A stretch of DNA of 10,687 bases from an uncultured Eubacteriales bacterium (lineage in GTDB: Bacteria; Bacillota; Clostridia; Oscillospirales; Oscillospiraceae), in the NCBI GenBank assembly GCA_900549475.1, contig UROF01000047.1, positions 1 through 10,687 of the forward strand, in the 5' to 3' direction. Shown here piece after piece: positions 5,828 through 10,687 of this stretch (positions are counted from its first letter, which is position 1; each line of letters starts with the position of its first letter). Both the position numbers and the translations under genes were made by a program. A model generated the notes under the pieces. It was not told the origin of the DNA. It ran no database searches and was given only the letters and a program-made list of their open reading frames with translations.

Positions 5828-6523
5828 TCAGAGGGCCAGATGGGCCAGAATGGGAGCGGCAATGACGGTAAGAAGGCCGGTGACCACAATAGCCAGACTG
5901 CTGGCGGCACCCTGGATCTCTCCCATCTCCACCGCCCGGGAGGTGCCGGCGGCGTGGGCGCTGGTACCGATGGCCAGGCCCTGAGCCAGGGGGTCCTTCA
6001 CCCCGGTCAGGCGCAGGAAGGGGGGCGCGATCACCGTGCCGAAGATACCGGTGAGCATGATGGTGGCCATGGTGATGGAGGCGTAGCCGCCCAATTCCTC
6101 ACTGAGGCCTTTGCCAATGGCAGTGGTGATGGATTTGGGCAGGAGGGTAATGAACTCTTCTGCCTCCAGCTGGAACAGTACCAGCATCAGGATACATCCC
6201 ACCATGTGGGCAACCACTCCTGTTAGGCAGCCGGCTGCCACAGCGGGGATATTTTTCTTCAGCAGTTCAAACTGGCGGTACAGGGGGATGGCAAGGCAGA
6301 TGGTGGCGGGGGTCAGCAGCACATCCAGGTACTGGGCCCCCTGGTAGTAGACGTCATAGTCCATACCGCTGATGATGATCACCAGGCCGCATACCACCGT
6401 GGCAAAGAGAAGGGGATTGATCCGCTCCCGGCCGCAGCGGCGGTTGACGGCTTTGGCCAGGAAGAAGGTACCGGTGGAGAGGAGGAAGCCAAACCAGGTG
6501 GAGGAGAGAAGCAGATCAGTCAT
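5828..6523 (-). CDS. lrgB: LrgB/CidB family membrane protein
   Basis: This is the large partner of the LrgAB pair in the cytoplasmic membrane. The 231 residues cover the whole family length. Conserved features seen: LLTPATICLAIPLYRQ near the middle, LPKSITTAIGKGLSEELGG, the ATIMLTGIFGTVIAPP helix, and the typical C-terminal GLAIGTSAHAAGTSRAVEMG followed by GAASSLAIVV. The family was named for effects on murein hydrolase activity in Staphylococcus. Related pairs in Bacillus subtilis and Streptococcus mutans are linked to pyruvate uptake, which is at least as likely a role here. The ATG overlaps the end of lrgA by 8 bp, indicating translational coupling. No LytS/LytR regulator is in the window. 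Confidence 0.93.
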   Translation of the reverse strand: MTDLLLSSTWFGFLLSTGTFFLAKAVNRRCGRERINPLLFATVVCGLVIIISGMDYDVYYQGAQYLDVLLTPATICLAIPLYRQFELLKKNIPAVAAGCLTGVVAHMVGCILMLVLFQLEAEEFITLLPKSITTAIGKGLSEELGGYASITMATIMLTGIFGTVIAPPFLRLTGVKDPLAQGLAIGTSAHAAGTSRAVEMGEIQGAASSLAIVVTGLLTVIAAPILAHLAL

Positions 6524-6881
6524 GCTTTTCCGCCCCCTTCCTCCGGCGGATGACCGCCTGGGCCACCCGGCCGGTAATGACCATCACCAGAAGGGTGCCT
6601 GCAAGGCCCATGATGAGCACCGGCAGCAGCATCTCCTGGACGGTGTTCAGAGCGGTAACAAAGCTCACCGAGGCAGGTACCAGGAGCAGGGGCATCAGTT
6701 CCAGCAGCAGGTCTCCCACGTCCTGGATCTTCTCCAGGGGCAGGATGCCGGTTTTCAGCAGCAGGAACAGCAGCACCAGCCCGTAGATACTCACCGGGAT
6801 GGGCAGCGGCAACAGATATTTGATGATCTCCGCGGCAAAGGTGATGGCCGCCAGGATCACAGCTTGATGTAGGTATTTCAT
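6516..6881 (-). CDS. lrgA: LrgA/CidA family membrane protein
   Basis: This is the small partner of LrgB: 121 residues, four membrane helices (about 4-24, 27-47, 57-80, 84-106) and a basic C-terminus (RRRKGAEKHD). Family marks are LPLPIPVSIYGLVLLFLLL, with V where many members have G before S, and LLLELMPLLLVPASVSF. It is described as a holin-like protein by resemblance to small phage holins; with LrgB it more probably forms a transport complex. The start is supported by AGGAG eight bases before the ATG. The gene begins 57 bases after the end of the editing-protein gene on the same strand, with no clear terminator or promoter in the gap. Co-transcription of all three is plausible. Confidence 0.92.
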   Translation of the reverse strand: MKYLHQAVILAAITFAAEIIKYLLPLPIPVSIYGLVLLFLLLKTGILPLEKIQDVGDLLLELMPLLLVPASVSFVTALNTVQEMLLPVLIMGLAGTLLVMVITGRVAQAVIRRRKGAEKHD

Positions 6882-6938
6882 GGCAAGGCTCCTCGCTGTA
6901 TGGAAAAATCGTTCAATGGACCGGGTTTTGGCTCTGGT

Positions 6939-8087
6939 TTACCGGCCCTGGAAAAAGGCCCGGATCTCCGCCTCCGGGGCCTGGATGCTGCCCTGGGCAA
7001 AATTGGACTTTCCGCCGCCCCGGCCCTGAAGGGCCCCGTTGAGCTCCTTTACCAGGGAGCGGAGATCGCCGCCCTCCTGGCCCAGGGCGTACTTATAGCC
7101 CTGGCCGTCACTGCCGGCAAACACGGCGCAGCGGCCGCCGCAGGTCTCCATCACGGCGGCGCAGAGCTTCCGGACAGATTCGGAGGACATATCCCCCTCC
7201 AGGAGCAGCACATCGCCTTTTCCGGAGAATTCCTCTGCCTTCCGGGCGAAGTCCCCCTCCTCCAGGGCAGCCACCCGGCCCCGCAGGGCGTAAAGCTCTT
7301 TCTGCAGCCGCTCCACGGCGGCGCCGGTGTCGGTGGGCTTGGCGGAGAGCAGCTGGGAGACATGGGTGTTCTGGTCCAGGATCTCCGTGCAGTACCGTAC
7401 CGCCCGACTGCCGGCGGCCATCTCAATGCGGACGCCCTCCCGGAACTTCTGGCAGGAGAGGAGCTTTACCAGCCCCACCTGGCCGCTGGAACGGACGTGG
7501 GTACCGCAGCAGGCGCAGCAGTCCGCTCCGGGCCAGGTGACAATGCGGACCTGACCGGTGAGGGCTTTTTTGCTGCGGTAGGGAAGGGCAGCCAGGACCT
7601 CCGGCGTGGGGTAGGACACGTCGATGGGGTGGTCCTCCCAGATGTAGCGGTTGGCCAGGGCCTCCACCTCCCGGACGTCCTCCATGGTGAGCTGGGCATT
7701 GAAGTCGATGGTCACCAGGTCGTGGCCGATGTGAAAGCCCACATTGTCGCAGCCATGGCGGCCGCAGAGGATACCGCTGACGATATGCTCGCCGCTGTGC
7801 TGCTGCATGAGGTCAAAGCGGCGGGCAAAGTCGATGGCGCCGGACACGGTCTCCCCTACAGGCAGGGCCCTGTCGCAGTAGTGGAGGATCTCTCCGTCCT
7901 TCTCCCGAACGTCGGTGACAGCGGCGCCACCCAGGACGCCATGGTCGGCGTTCTGGCCGCCCCCCTCAGGGTAGAAGGCAGTGCGGTCCAGAGTGACGGC
8001 AAAGCCCTCCTTCTCCGGGGCGCAGGAGAGCACCCGGGCAGTAAATTCCACCAGGAAGGGGTCGGCGTAAAACAGCTTTTCAGTCAT
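6939..8087 (-). CDS. Alanyl-tRNA editing protein, long form with DHHA1 domain
   Basis: It is a free-standing relative of the alanyl-tRNA synthetase editing domain that hydrolyses wrongly charged tRNA-Ala (Ser- or Gly-tRNA-Ala). The 382 residues hold an N-terminal beta-barrel region with FYPEGGGQ (about 38-45). The zinc-binding editing core has HSGEH (97-101) and CCGTH (193-197), so the ligands are probably H97, H101, C193 and H197. A short coiled region (about 255-285) follows, then a C-terminal DHHA1 domain ending in GRGGGKSNFAQGS (about 355-367). This order defines the long AlaX type. All metal ligands are present. AGGAGG lies eight bases before the ATG. The gene stands upstream of lrgAB on the same strand, with a 730-bp repeat-rich gap on its 5' side. 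GlyRS is encoded nearby on the other strand, which may be coincidence. Confidence 0.93.
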   Translation of the reverse strand: MTEKLFYADPFLVEFTARVLSCAPEKEGFAVTLDRTAFYPEGGGQNADHGVLGGAAVTDVREKDGEILHYCDRALPVGETVSGAIDFARRFDLMQQHSGEHIVSGILCGRHGCDNVGFHIGHDLVTIDFNAQLTMEDVREVEALANRYIWEDHPIDVSYPTPEVLAALPYRSKKALTGQVRIVTWPGADCCACCGTHVRSSGQVGLVKLLSCQKFREGVRIEMAAGSRAVRYCTEILDQNTHVSQLLSAKPTDTGAAVERLQKELYALRGRVAALEEGDFARKAEEFSGKGDVLLLEGDMSSESVRKLCAAVMETCGGRCAVFAGSDGQGYKYALGQEGGDLRSLVKELNGALQGRGGGKSNFAQGSIQAPEAEIRAFFQGR

Positions 8088-8218
8088 GGGTTTGCCCTCC
8101 TTTTTGATGCATAATTGTATTATTTTCTATTTATGTTACTATTAGTAATTAAAAACGGCGGTTTAAAGGCGTTATGGGAGCGACCAGGCGAAAGTTTGAG
8201 ACAGAGTTTCGTCGCTGG

Positions 8219-8302
8219 TTTTGTCTCCGATTTTGTCTCCGACGGGGTACTTTTCTCCCGCGAGAAAAGTACCCAAAAGCGCGCCAGCCCCCTTCGGGCT
8301 GG
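8219..8302 (+). repeat. Hairpin repeat, left copy
   Basis: A perfect 12-bp tandem duplication, TTTTGTCTCCGA (8219-8230 and 8231-8242), leads into CGGG and a perfect 13-bp stem 8245-8257 / 8262-8274 with loop CCGC. A second perfect hairpin, CCAGCCC 8284-8290 / GGGCTGG 8296-8302, follows. The unit TTGTCTCCGACGGG plus hairpin with CCGC loop matches the inverted copy at 8701-8745. Confidence 0.7.
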
Positions 8303-8315
8303 ACCCCCGCTGTTG

Positions 8316-8621
8316 TCTAATCGGTCTGGATAGAACTTGCTGCTGCGCTGCCACTGAAGCAGTGGGATCCTTCGGGGATCTGATCTCCTGCTTGTCCGAC
8401 TTCAGCTGTCGCCCTGTTGAAAGGGCAGATGAATCTTTTCTCTGCGACGAACTGCCTGCTTCTTTGGGAGATGCCCCGGCTCCCGTCTGCAAAAAAGAAA
8501 CAACTCTCAGCACGAGGGGCGACAGCCGAAGTTGGATACTCACCGCACCGATTACGAGGGGCCAGCAGTCTTACAGTAATTCAGTGGCTGTCTATTATCA
8601 GCCCTGATAAAACCGATTAGA
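8316..8621. repeat. 306-bp nested palindromic segment (structured RNA or MITE-like element)
   Basis: The ends are a perfect 10-bp inverted repeat, TCTAATCGGT 8316-8325 and ACCGATTAGA 8612-8621. Inside, further arms pair in strictly nested order: 8330-8334 with 8591-8595, 8350-8358 with 8580-8588 (perfect 9 bp), and 8393-8414 with 8517-8538 (22 bp, one A-C mismatch, two wobbles). Local hairpins decorate it, for example GATCC-TTCG-GGATC near 8366-8379 and TTATCAG/CTGATAA near 8596-8610. There is no protein-like frame. The arrangement fits either a folded RNA or a palindromic mobile element; I do not recognise a named family. Confidence 0.6.
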
Positions 8622-8700
8622 AAAAAATGGGGGACTGCAAGGTGAATTGGCCAAAGGCCAAGAGAGGGTGGCCTGGGCCAGGGTCTCCCCAGCGGTTTTT

Positions 8701-8745
8701 CCGCCCACTTTTGGGCGGCCAAAAGTGGGCCCGCCGGAGGCAAAC
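8701..8745 (-). repeat. Hairpin repeat, right inverted copy
   Basis: A perfect 12-bp stem, 8703-8714 with 8719-8730, has loop GCGG (CCGC read on the minus strand). On the minus strand it is preceded by TTTGCCTCCGGCGGG. Read in this direction it aligns with the left copy at 8219-8274. The stem bases differ but remain paired, and the loop is identical. Confidence 0.7.
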
Positions 8746-8793
8746 AGCCTGAAGAGCTGATGCAAGTGTCGGCGGCACCCCGCCAATAAATCC

Positions 8794-8815
8794 CCCGCCG
8801 GTGGGAACCGGCAGG
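8794..8815 (-). terminator. Hairpin directly after the GH3 gene, possible terminator
   Basis: On the minus strand CCTGCCGGT pairs with ACCGGCGGG (one U-G wobble, loop TCCC) two bases after the stop codon. ATTTATT follows a few bases later instead of a tight U-run. A second hairpin, GGCGG/CCGCC at 8771-8784, lies just beyond. Termination is likely but not of the textbook type. Confidence 0.4.
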
Positions 8816-8817
8816 AC

Positions 8818-10035
8818 CTACTCCTGCCCCAGCAGTCCCAGGTCGTACTTCCAGCCCAGGACCCGGCTCACCGCCTGGTCGATGGTGGCCTGGTCGATGG
8901 TGCCGTCTTCCACGGCGGCGATCACCAGGGGAATCTGGGTCTCGAAGTCGGTGGTGACGATCATATCATTGCCTGCCAGCACTGCCAGTACCGCCACAGA
9001 GCCATCCTCCGCATAGGATTCTACCGCGTCCATGGCCAGGTCGTCCGTGAGGACCACTCCGGTGAAGCCCAGCTCCTCCCGGAGGATGCGATGGACCTCC
9101 GGTGAGAGGGAGGCAGGGAGATCGCCGTCCATAGCAGTGACGATATTGTGGCTCACCAGCACACAGTCTGCCCCGGCGTCAATGCCCGCCTGGAAGGGAA
9201 GGAAATCTTCCTGGACAAATTGTTCATAGGGGCGCTCATCTACAGCCACGCCGGTATGGGTGTCGCTGTTGCTGCCGTAGCCGGGGAAGTGCTTGAGGAC
9301 AGAGCCGATCCCTACGGTATCCATTTCCGCTGCCACCTGGGAGATGTACTCCGCTGTGGCGGCGGCGTCCTGGCCGAAGGTGCGGTCGTAGATGAAATCA
9401 CTGCTGTTGGTGGATACATCCGCCACCGGGGCAAAGTTGACATTGATGCCGTAGGAGAGAAGGCCCTGGTTCACCTGGCGGGTGTCCGTCAAAATGGCCT
9501 CCATACCGCCCTGGGCGTAGATGGTCTGTGGAGACTGGCGTTTGGCGGCAAAAAGGTTGGGATTCCGGGTGGCCCGGGCGACAGTACCGCCCTCCTCATC
9601 CACGCCGATCAGCAGAGGGATATCCGCCGCGGCCTGGTAGGAGGCCACATTGGCGGTAAAGGCCTCCGCAGTCAGCCAATCTCCGGTAGTGGTCTGGAAA
9701 TCCCGGCCGAAGAGGAGGTAGCCCCCCAGGTGGTATTCGCTGACCTTCTCCGCCGCCTGGACATCGGGGCAGCGGACAAAGAACATCTGCCCCACCTTTT
9801 CCTCCAGAGTCATGGATGAGAGCAGAGTGTCGATCGCCTCCTGCCGGGGGTCCGGTTCCGGTTCATCCGGAACGATAGGTTCTTCCGGCTGTGTGGGCGC
9901 CTCGGGCTCCTCCGGTTGGGAAGGGGCGTTGTTGGTCTGGTCCTGGTGGTTAGCCGGATCGCTGTTGTTGCTGCCGCACCCGGCGGTGATCAGCAGCAGA
10001 CAGACCAACAGAAAAGACAGCAATTTTCGATGCAT
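8818..10035 (-). CDS. Glycoside hydrolase family 3 lipoprotein, NagZ-type beta-N-acetylhexosaminidase
   Basis: It probably removes N-acetylglucosamine from peptidoglycan fragments or other glycans outside the cell. Starting at the second of two adjacent ATGs (10035; AAAGGAG four bases before it), the product has 405 residues. A 25-base-longer upstream ATG frame lacks a ribosome site. The N-terminus MHRKLLSFLLVCLLLITAGC is a lipoprotein signal with lipidated Cys20. A Pro/Glu-rich linker (about 35-63) follows, then the GH3 barrel. NagZ signatures are visible: GVDEEGGTVAR, NFAPVADV, KHFPGYG (about 248-254) with the D258/H260 pair in SDTHTG that serves as acid-base dyad, and GVVLTDDLAMD (about 327-337) carrying the nucleophile Asp. 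The second GH3 domain is absent, as usual for NagZ. A 15-bp tandem duplication near the end encodes repeated ATIDQ. The gene lies downstream of aspS on the same strand. Confidence 0.9.
   Translation of the reverse strand: MHRKLLSFLLVCLLLITAGCGSNNSDPANHQDQTNNAPSQPEEPEAPTQPEEPIVPDEPEPDPRQEAIDTLLSSMTLEEKVGQMFFVRCPDVQAAEKVSEYHLGGYLLFGRDFQTTTGDWLTAEAFTANVASYQAAADIPLLIGVDEEGGTVARATRNPNLFAAKRQSPQTIYAQGGMEAILTDTRQVNQGLLSYGINVNFAPVADVSTNSSDFIYDRTFGQDAAATAEYISQVAAEMDTVGIGSVLKHFPGYGSNSDTHTGVAVDERPYEQFVQEDFLPFQAGIDAGADCVLVSHNIVTAMDGDLPASLSPEVHRILREELGFTGVVLTDDLAMDAVESYAEDGSVAVLAVLAGNDMIVTTDFETQIPLVIAAVEDGTIDQATIDQAVSRVLGWKYDLGLLGQE
8873..8902. repeat. Perfect 15-bp tandem duplication inside the GH3 gene
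   Basis: GCCTGGTCGATGGTG occurs twice without gap (8873-8887 and 8888-8902). It is in frame and gives TIDQATIDQA near the C-terminus, within the helix after the barrel. Probably a recent slippage event. Confidence 0.8.
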
Positions 10036-10108
10036 CATTCTCCTTTGGGAAGCGATTCCCTGGCGGATGGGCAAGTTGTTTGTTCAAAGGGCATTGTAAA
10101 GGGTATGG

Positions 10109-10137
10109 GAAAGAGGAGGGAGAGCCCCTCCTCTTTC
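10109..10137 (-). terminator. Hairpin after aspS, probable terminator
   Basis: GAAAGAGGAGGG (10109-10120) pairs perfectly with CCCTCCTCTTTC (10126-10137), loop AGAGC. It begins 17 bases after the aspS stop on the minus strand. The 3' arm ends CTTTCCC, so the U-tract is short and some read-through into the GH3 gene 70 bases further on is possible. Confidence 0.65.
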
Positions 10138-10153
10138 TTGGCAGCGCCGGGTC

Positions 10154-10687
10154 TTATTCGGCGGACTCTTCTTCTTTCTTGGTGACCATAATATTCAGCT
10201 CATCCAGCTGCTTCTGCTCCACGAAGGAGGGAGCGCCCATCATCAGATCCTGGGCGTTCTTGTTCATGGGGAAGGGGATGATCTCCCGGATGCTCTCCTC
10301 GCCGGCCAGCAGCATGACCATGCGGTCCACGCCCGGGGCAATACCGGCGTGGGGAGGTGCACCGTAGCAGAAAGCGTTGTACATGGCGGGGAACTTCTTC
10401 TTTACGTCCTCCTCGCCCAGCCGTACCAGGTTGAAGGCCTTGATCATGATCTCGGGATCGTGGTTACGGACAGCGCCGGAGCTCAGCTCCACGCCGTTGC
10501 ACACCAGGTCGTACTGGAAGGCGGTGATGGTCAGGGGGTCGATCTCCCCGGCAATGGCCTTGTCCAGGATCTCAGCGCCGCCGTTGGGCATGGAGAAGGG
10601 GTTGTGGCAGAACTCCAGCTCGCCGCTCTCCTCGCCGATCTCGTACATGGGGAAGTCCACGATCCAGCAGAACTCATAGCGCTCCTT
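10154..10687 (-). CDS. aspS: Aspartyl-tRNA synthetase, C-terminal part (runs off the right edge)
   Basis: AspRS charges tRNA-Asp (and in some bacteria tRNA-Asn) in the cytoplasm. The 177 codons present are the end of the class II catalytic domain: FCWIVDFPMYE at the edge, ELEFCHNPFSMP, NGVELSSGAVRNHDPEIM, YGAPPHAGIAPGVDRMVMLL (motif 3 with its ATP-binding Arg) and ESIREIIPFPMNKNAQDLM. The typical bacterial tail GAPSFVEQKQLDELNI follows, then a charged end (VTKKEEESAE). The frame remains open to position 10687, so the N-terminal anticodon-binding domain and motif 2 lie outside the window. A hairpin follows the stop, and the GH3 lipoprotein gene is next on the same strand. No promoter is visible for it here. 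Confidence 0.97.
   Translation of the reverse strand, partial: KERYEFCWIVDFPMYEIGEESGELEFCHNPFSMPNGGAEILDKAIAGEIDPLTITAFQYDLVCNGVELSSGAVRNHDPEIMIKAFNLVRLGEEDVKKKFPAMYNAFCYGAPPHAGIAPGVDRMVMLLAGEESIREIIPFPMNKNAQDLMMGAPSFVEQKQLDELNIMVTKKEEESAE

Larger units (their letters stand above)
8088..8817. other. 730-bp gene-free, repeat-rich gap
   Basis: Both neighbours are on the minus strand. Next to the editing gene lies an AT-rich stretch (about 8100-8160) that should hold its promoter; boxes such as TACAAT are present without a good -35. The rest is built of hairpins: a 12-bp tandem repeat plus hairpin repeat on the left, a 306-bp nested palindromic core, an inverted hairpin repeat on the right, and two small hairpins after the GH3 stop codon. 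Translated frames are low-complexity, lack ribosome sites and cross the hairpins, so I call no gene here. Confidence 0.7.

Noticed and set aside
5828..6881. Calling lrgAB a phage holin/antiholin lysis cassette
   Set aside because: No endolysin or phage gene is present. The pair is a normal chromosomal LrgAB, for which transport is at least as likely as a lysis role.
6900..8114. Plus-strand open frame (404 codons) opposite the tRNA editing gene
   Set aside because: It is a mirror of the GC-rich editing gene, which has complete HxxxH and CxxxH motifs. No ribosome site or recognisable motif is present.
8172..8743. Several short open frames on both strands in the gap between the GH3 and editing genes
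   Set aside because: They lack ribosome sites, run through perfect hairpins and encode Pro/Arg/Ser-rich low-complexity peptides. The nucleic-acid structure explains the sequence better.
1..10687. CRISPR arrays, transposases, integrases, tRNA or rRNA genes
   Set aside because: I looked for regularly spaced direct repeats, DDE or recombinase motifs and cloverleaf or rRNA sequences and saw none. The repeats present are hairpins, not spaced arrays.

Overview
The window looks like chromosome from a Gram-positive, moderately GC-rich member of the Clostridia, probably an Oscillospiraceae-type gut organism. That placement is inferred from a T-box in front of a single-chain class II glycyl-tRNA synthetase, an LTA-synthase-like membrane sulfatase, strong AGGAGG-type ribosome binding sites, and GC-rich hairpin repeats between genes. 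No alignment was run, so the genus is not established.

Layout, left to right. Positions 1-184 hold the 3' end of a ribonuclease HI-like frame whose left part coincides with three back-to-back perfect hairpins. A terminator (186-213) separates it from a small divergent pair: an Arc-type ribbon-helix-helix repressor (261-440, minus) and a 54-residue acidic protein (567-731, plus). Between them lie a near-consensus promoter and four ATGACG-type sites that look like the repressor's operators. Positions 732-1200 have no convincing gene but do contain a strong orphan terminator. A T-box leader (about 1221-1475) then controls glyS (1538-2959). After a terminator comes a plus-strand LTA-synthase-like sulfatase with a TTG start (3117-4970).

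From about 5.0 kb to the right end every gene is on the minus strand. In transcription order they are the aspS 3' end (10154-10687), a GH3 (NagZ-type) lipoprotein (8818-10035), a long-form alanyl-tRNA editing protein (6939-8087), lrgA-lrgB (6881-5828, overlapping) and a six-helix membrane protein of unknown function (5751-5038). The editing gene and lrgAB may share a transcript. The membrane gene has its own promoter.

The most unusual DNA is the 730-bp gap between the GH3 gene and the editing gene. It carries two inverted copies of a hairpin repeat whose stems differ but keep pairing and share a CCGC loop. They flank a 306-bp segment with several nested complementary arms, including one of 22 bp with a single mismatch. 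It could be a structured RNA or a palindromic, MITE-like element. I see no CRISPR array, transposase, tRNA or rRNA gene, and no multi-gene defence or biosynthetic system. The genes are mostly housekeeping: translation fidelity, cell envelope and small-molecule transport. The novelty candidates are the small repressor divergon and the repeat and RNA-like elements.
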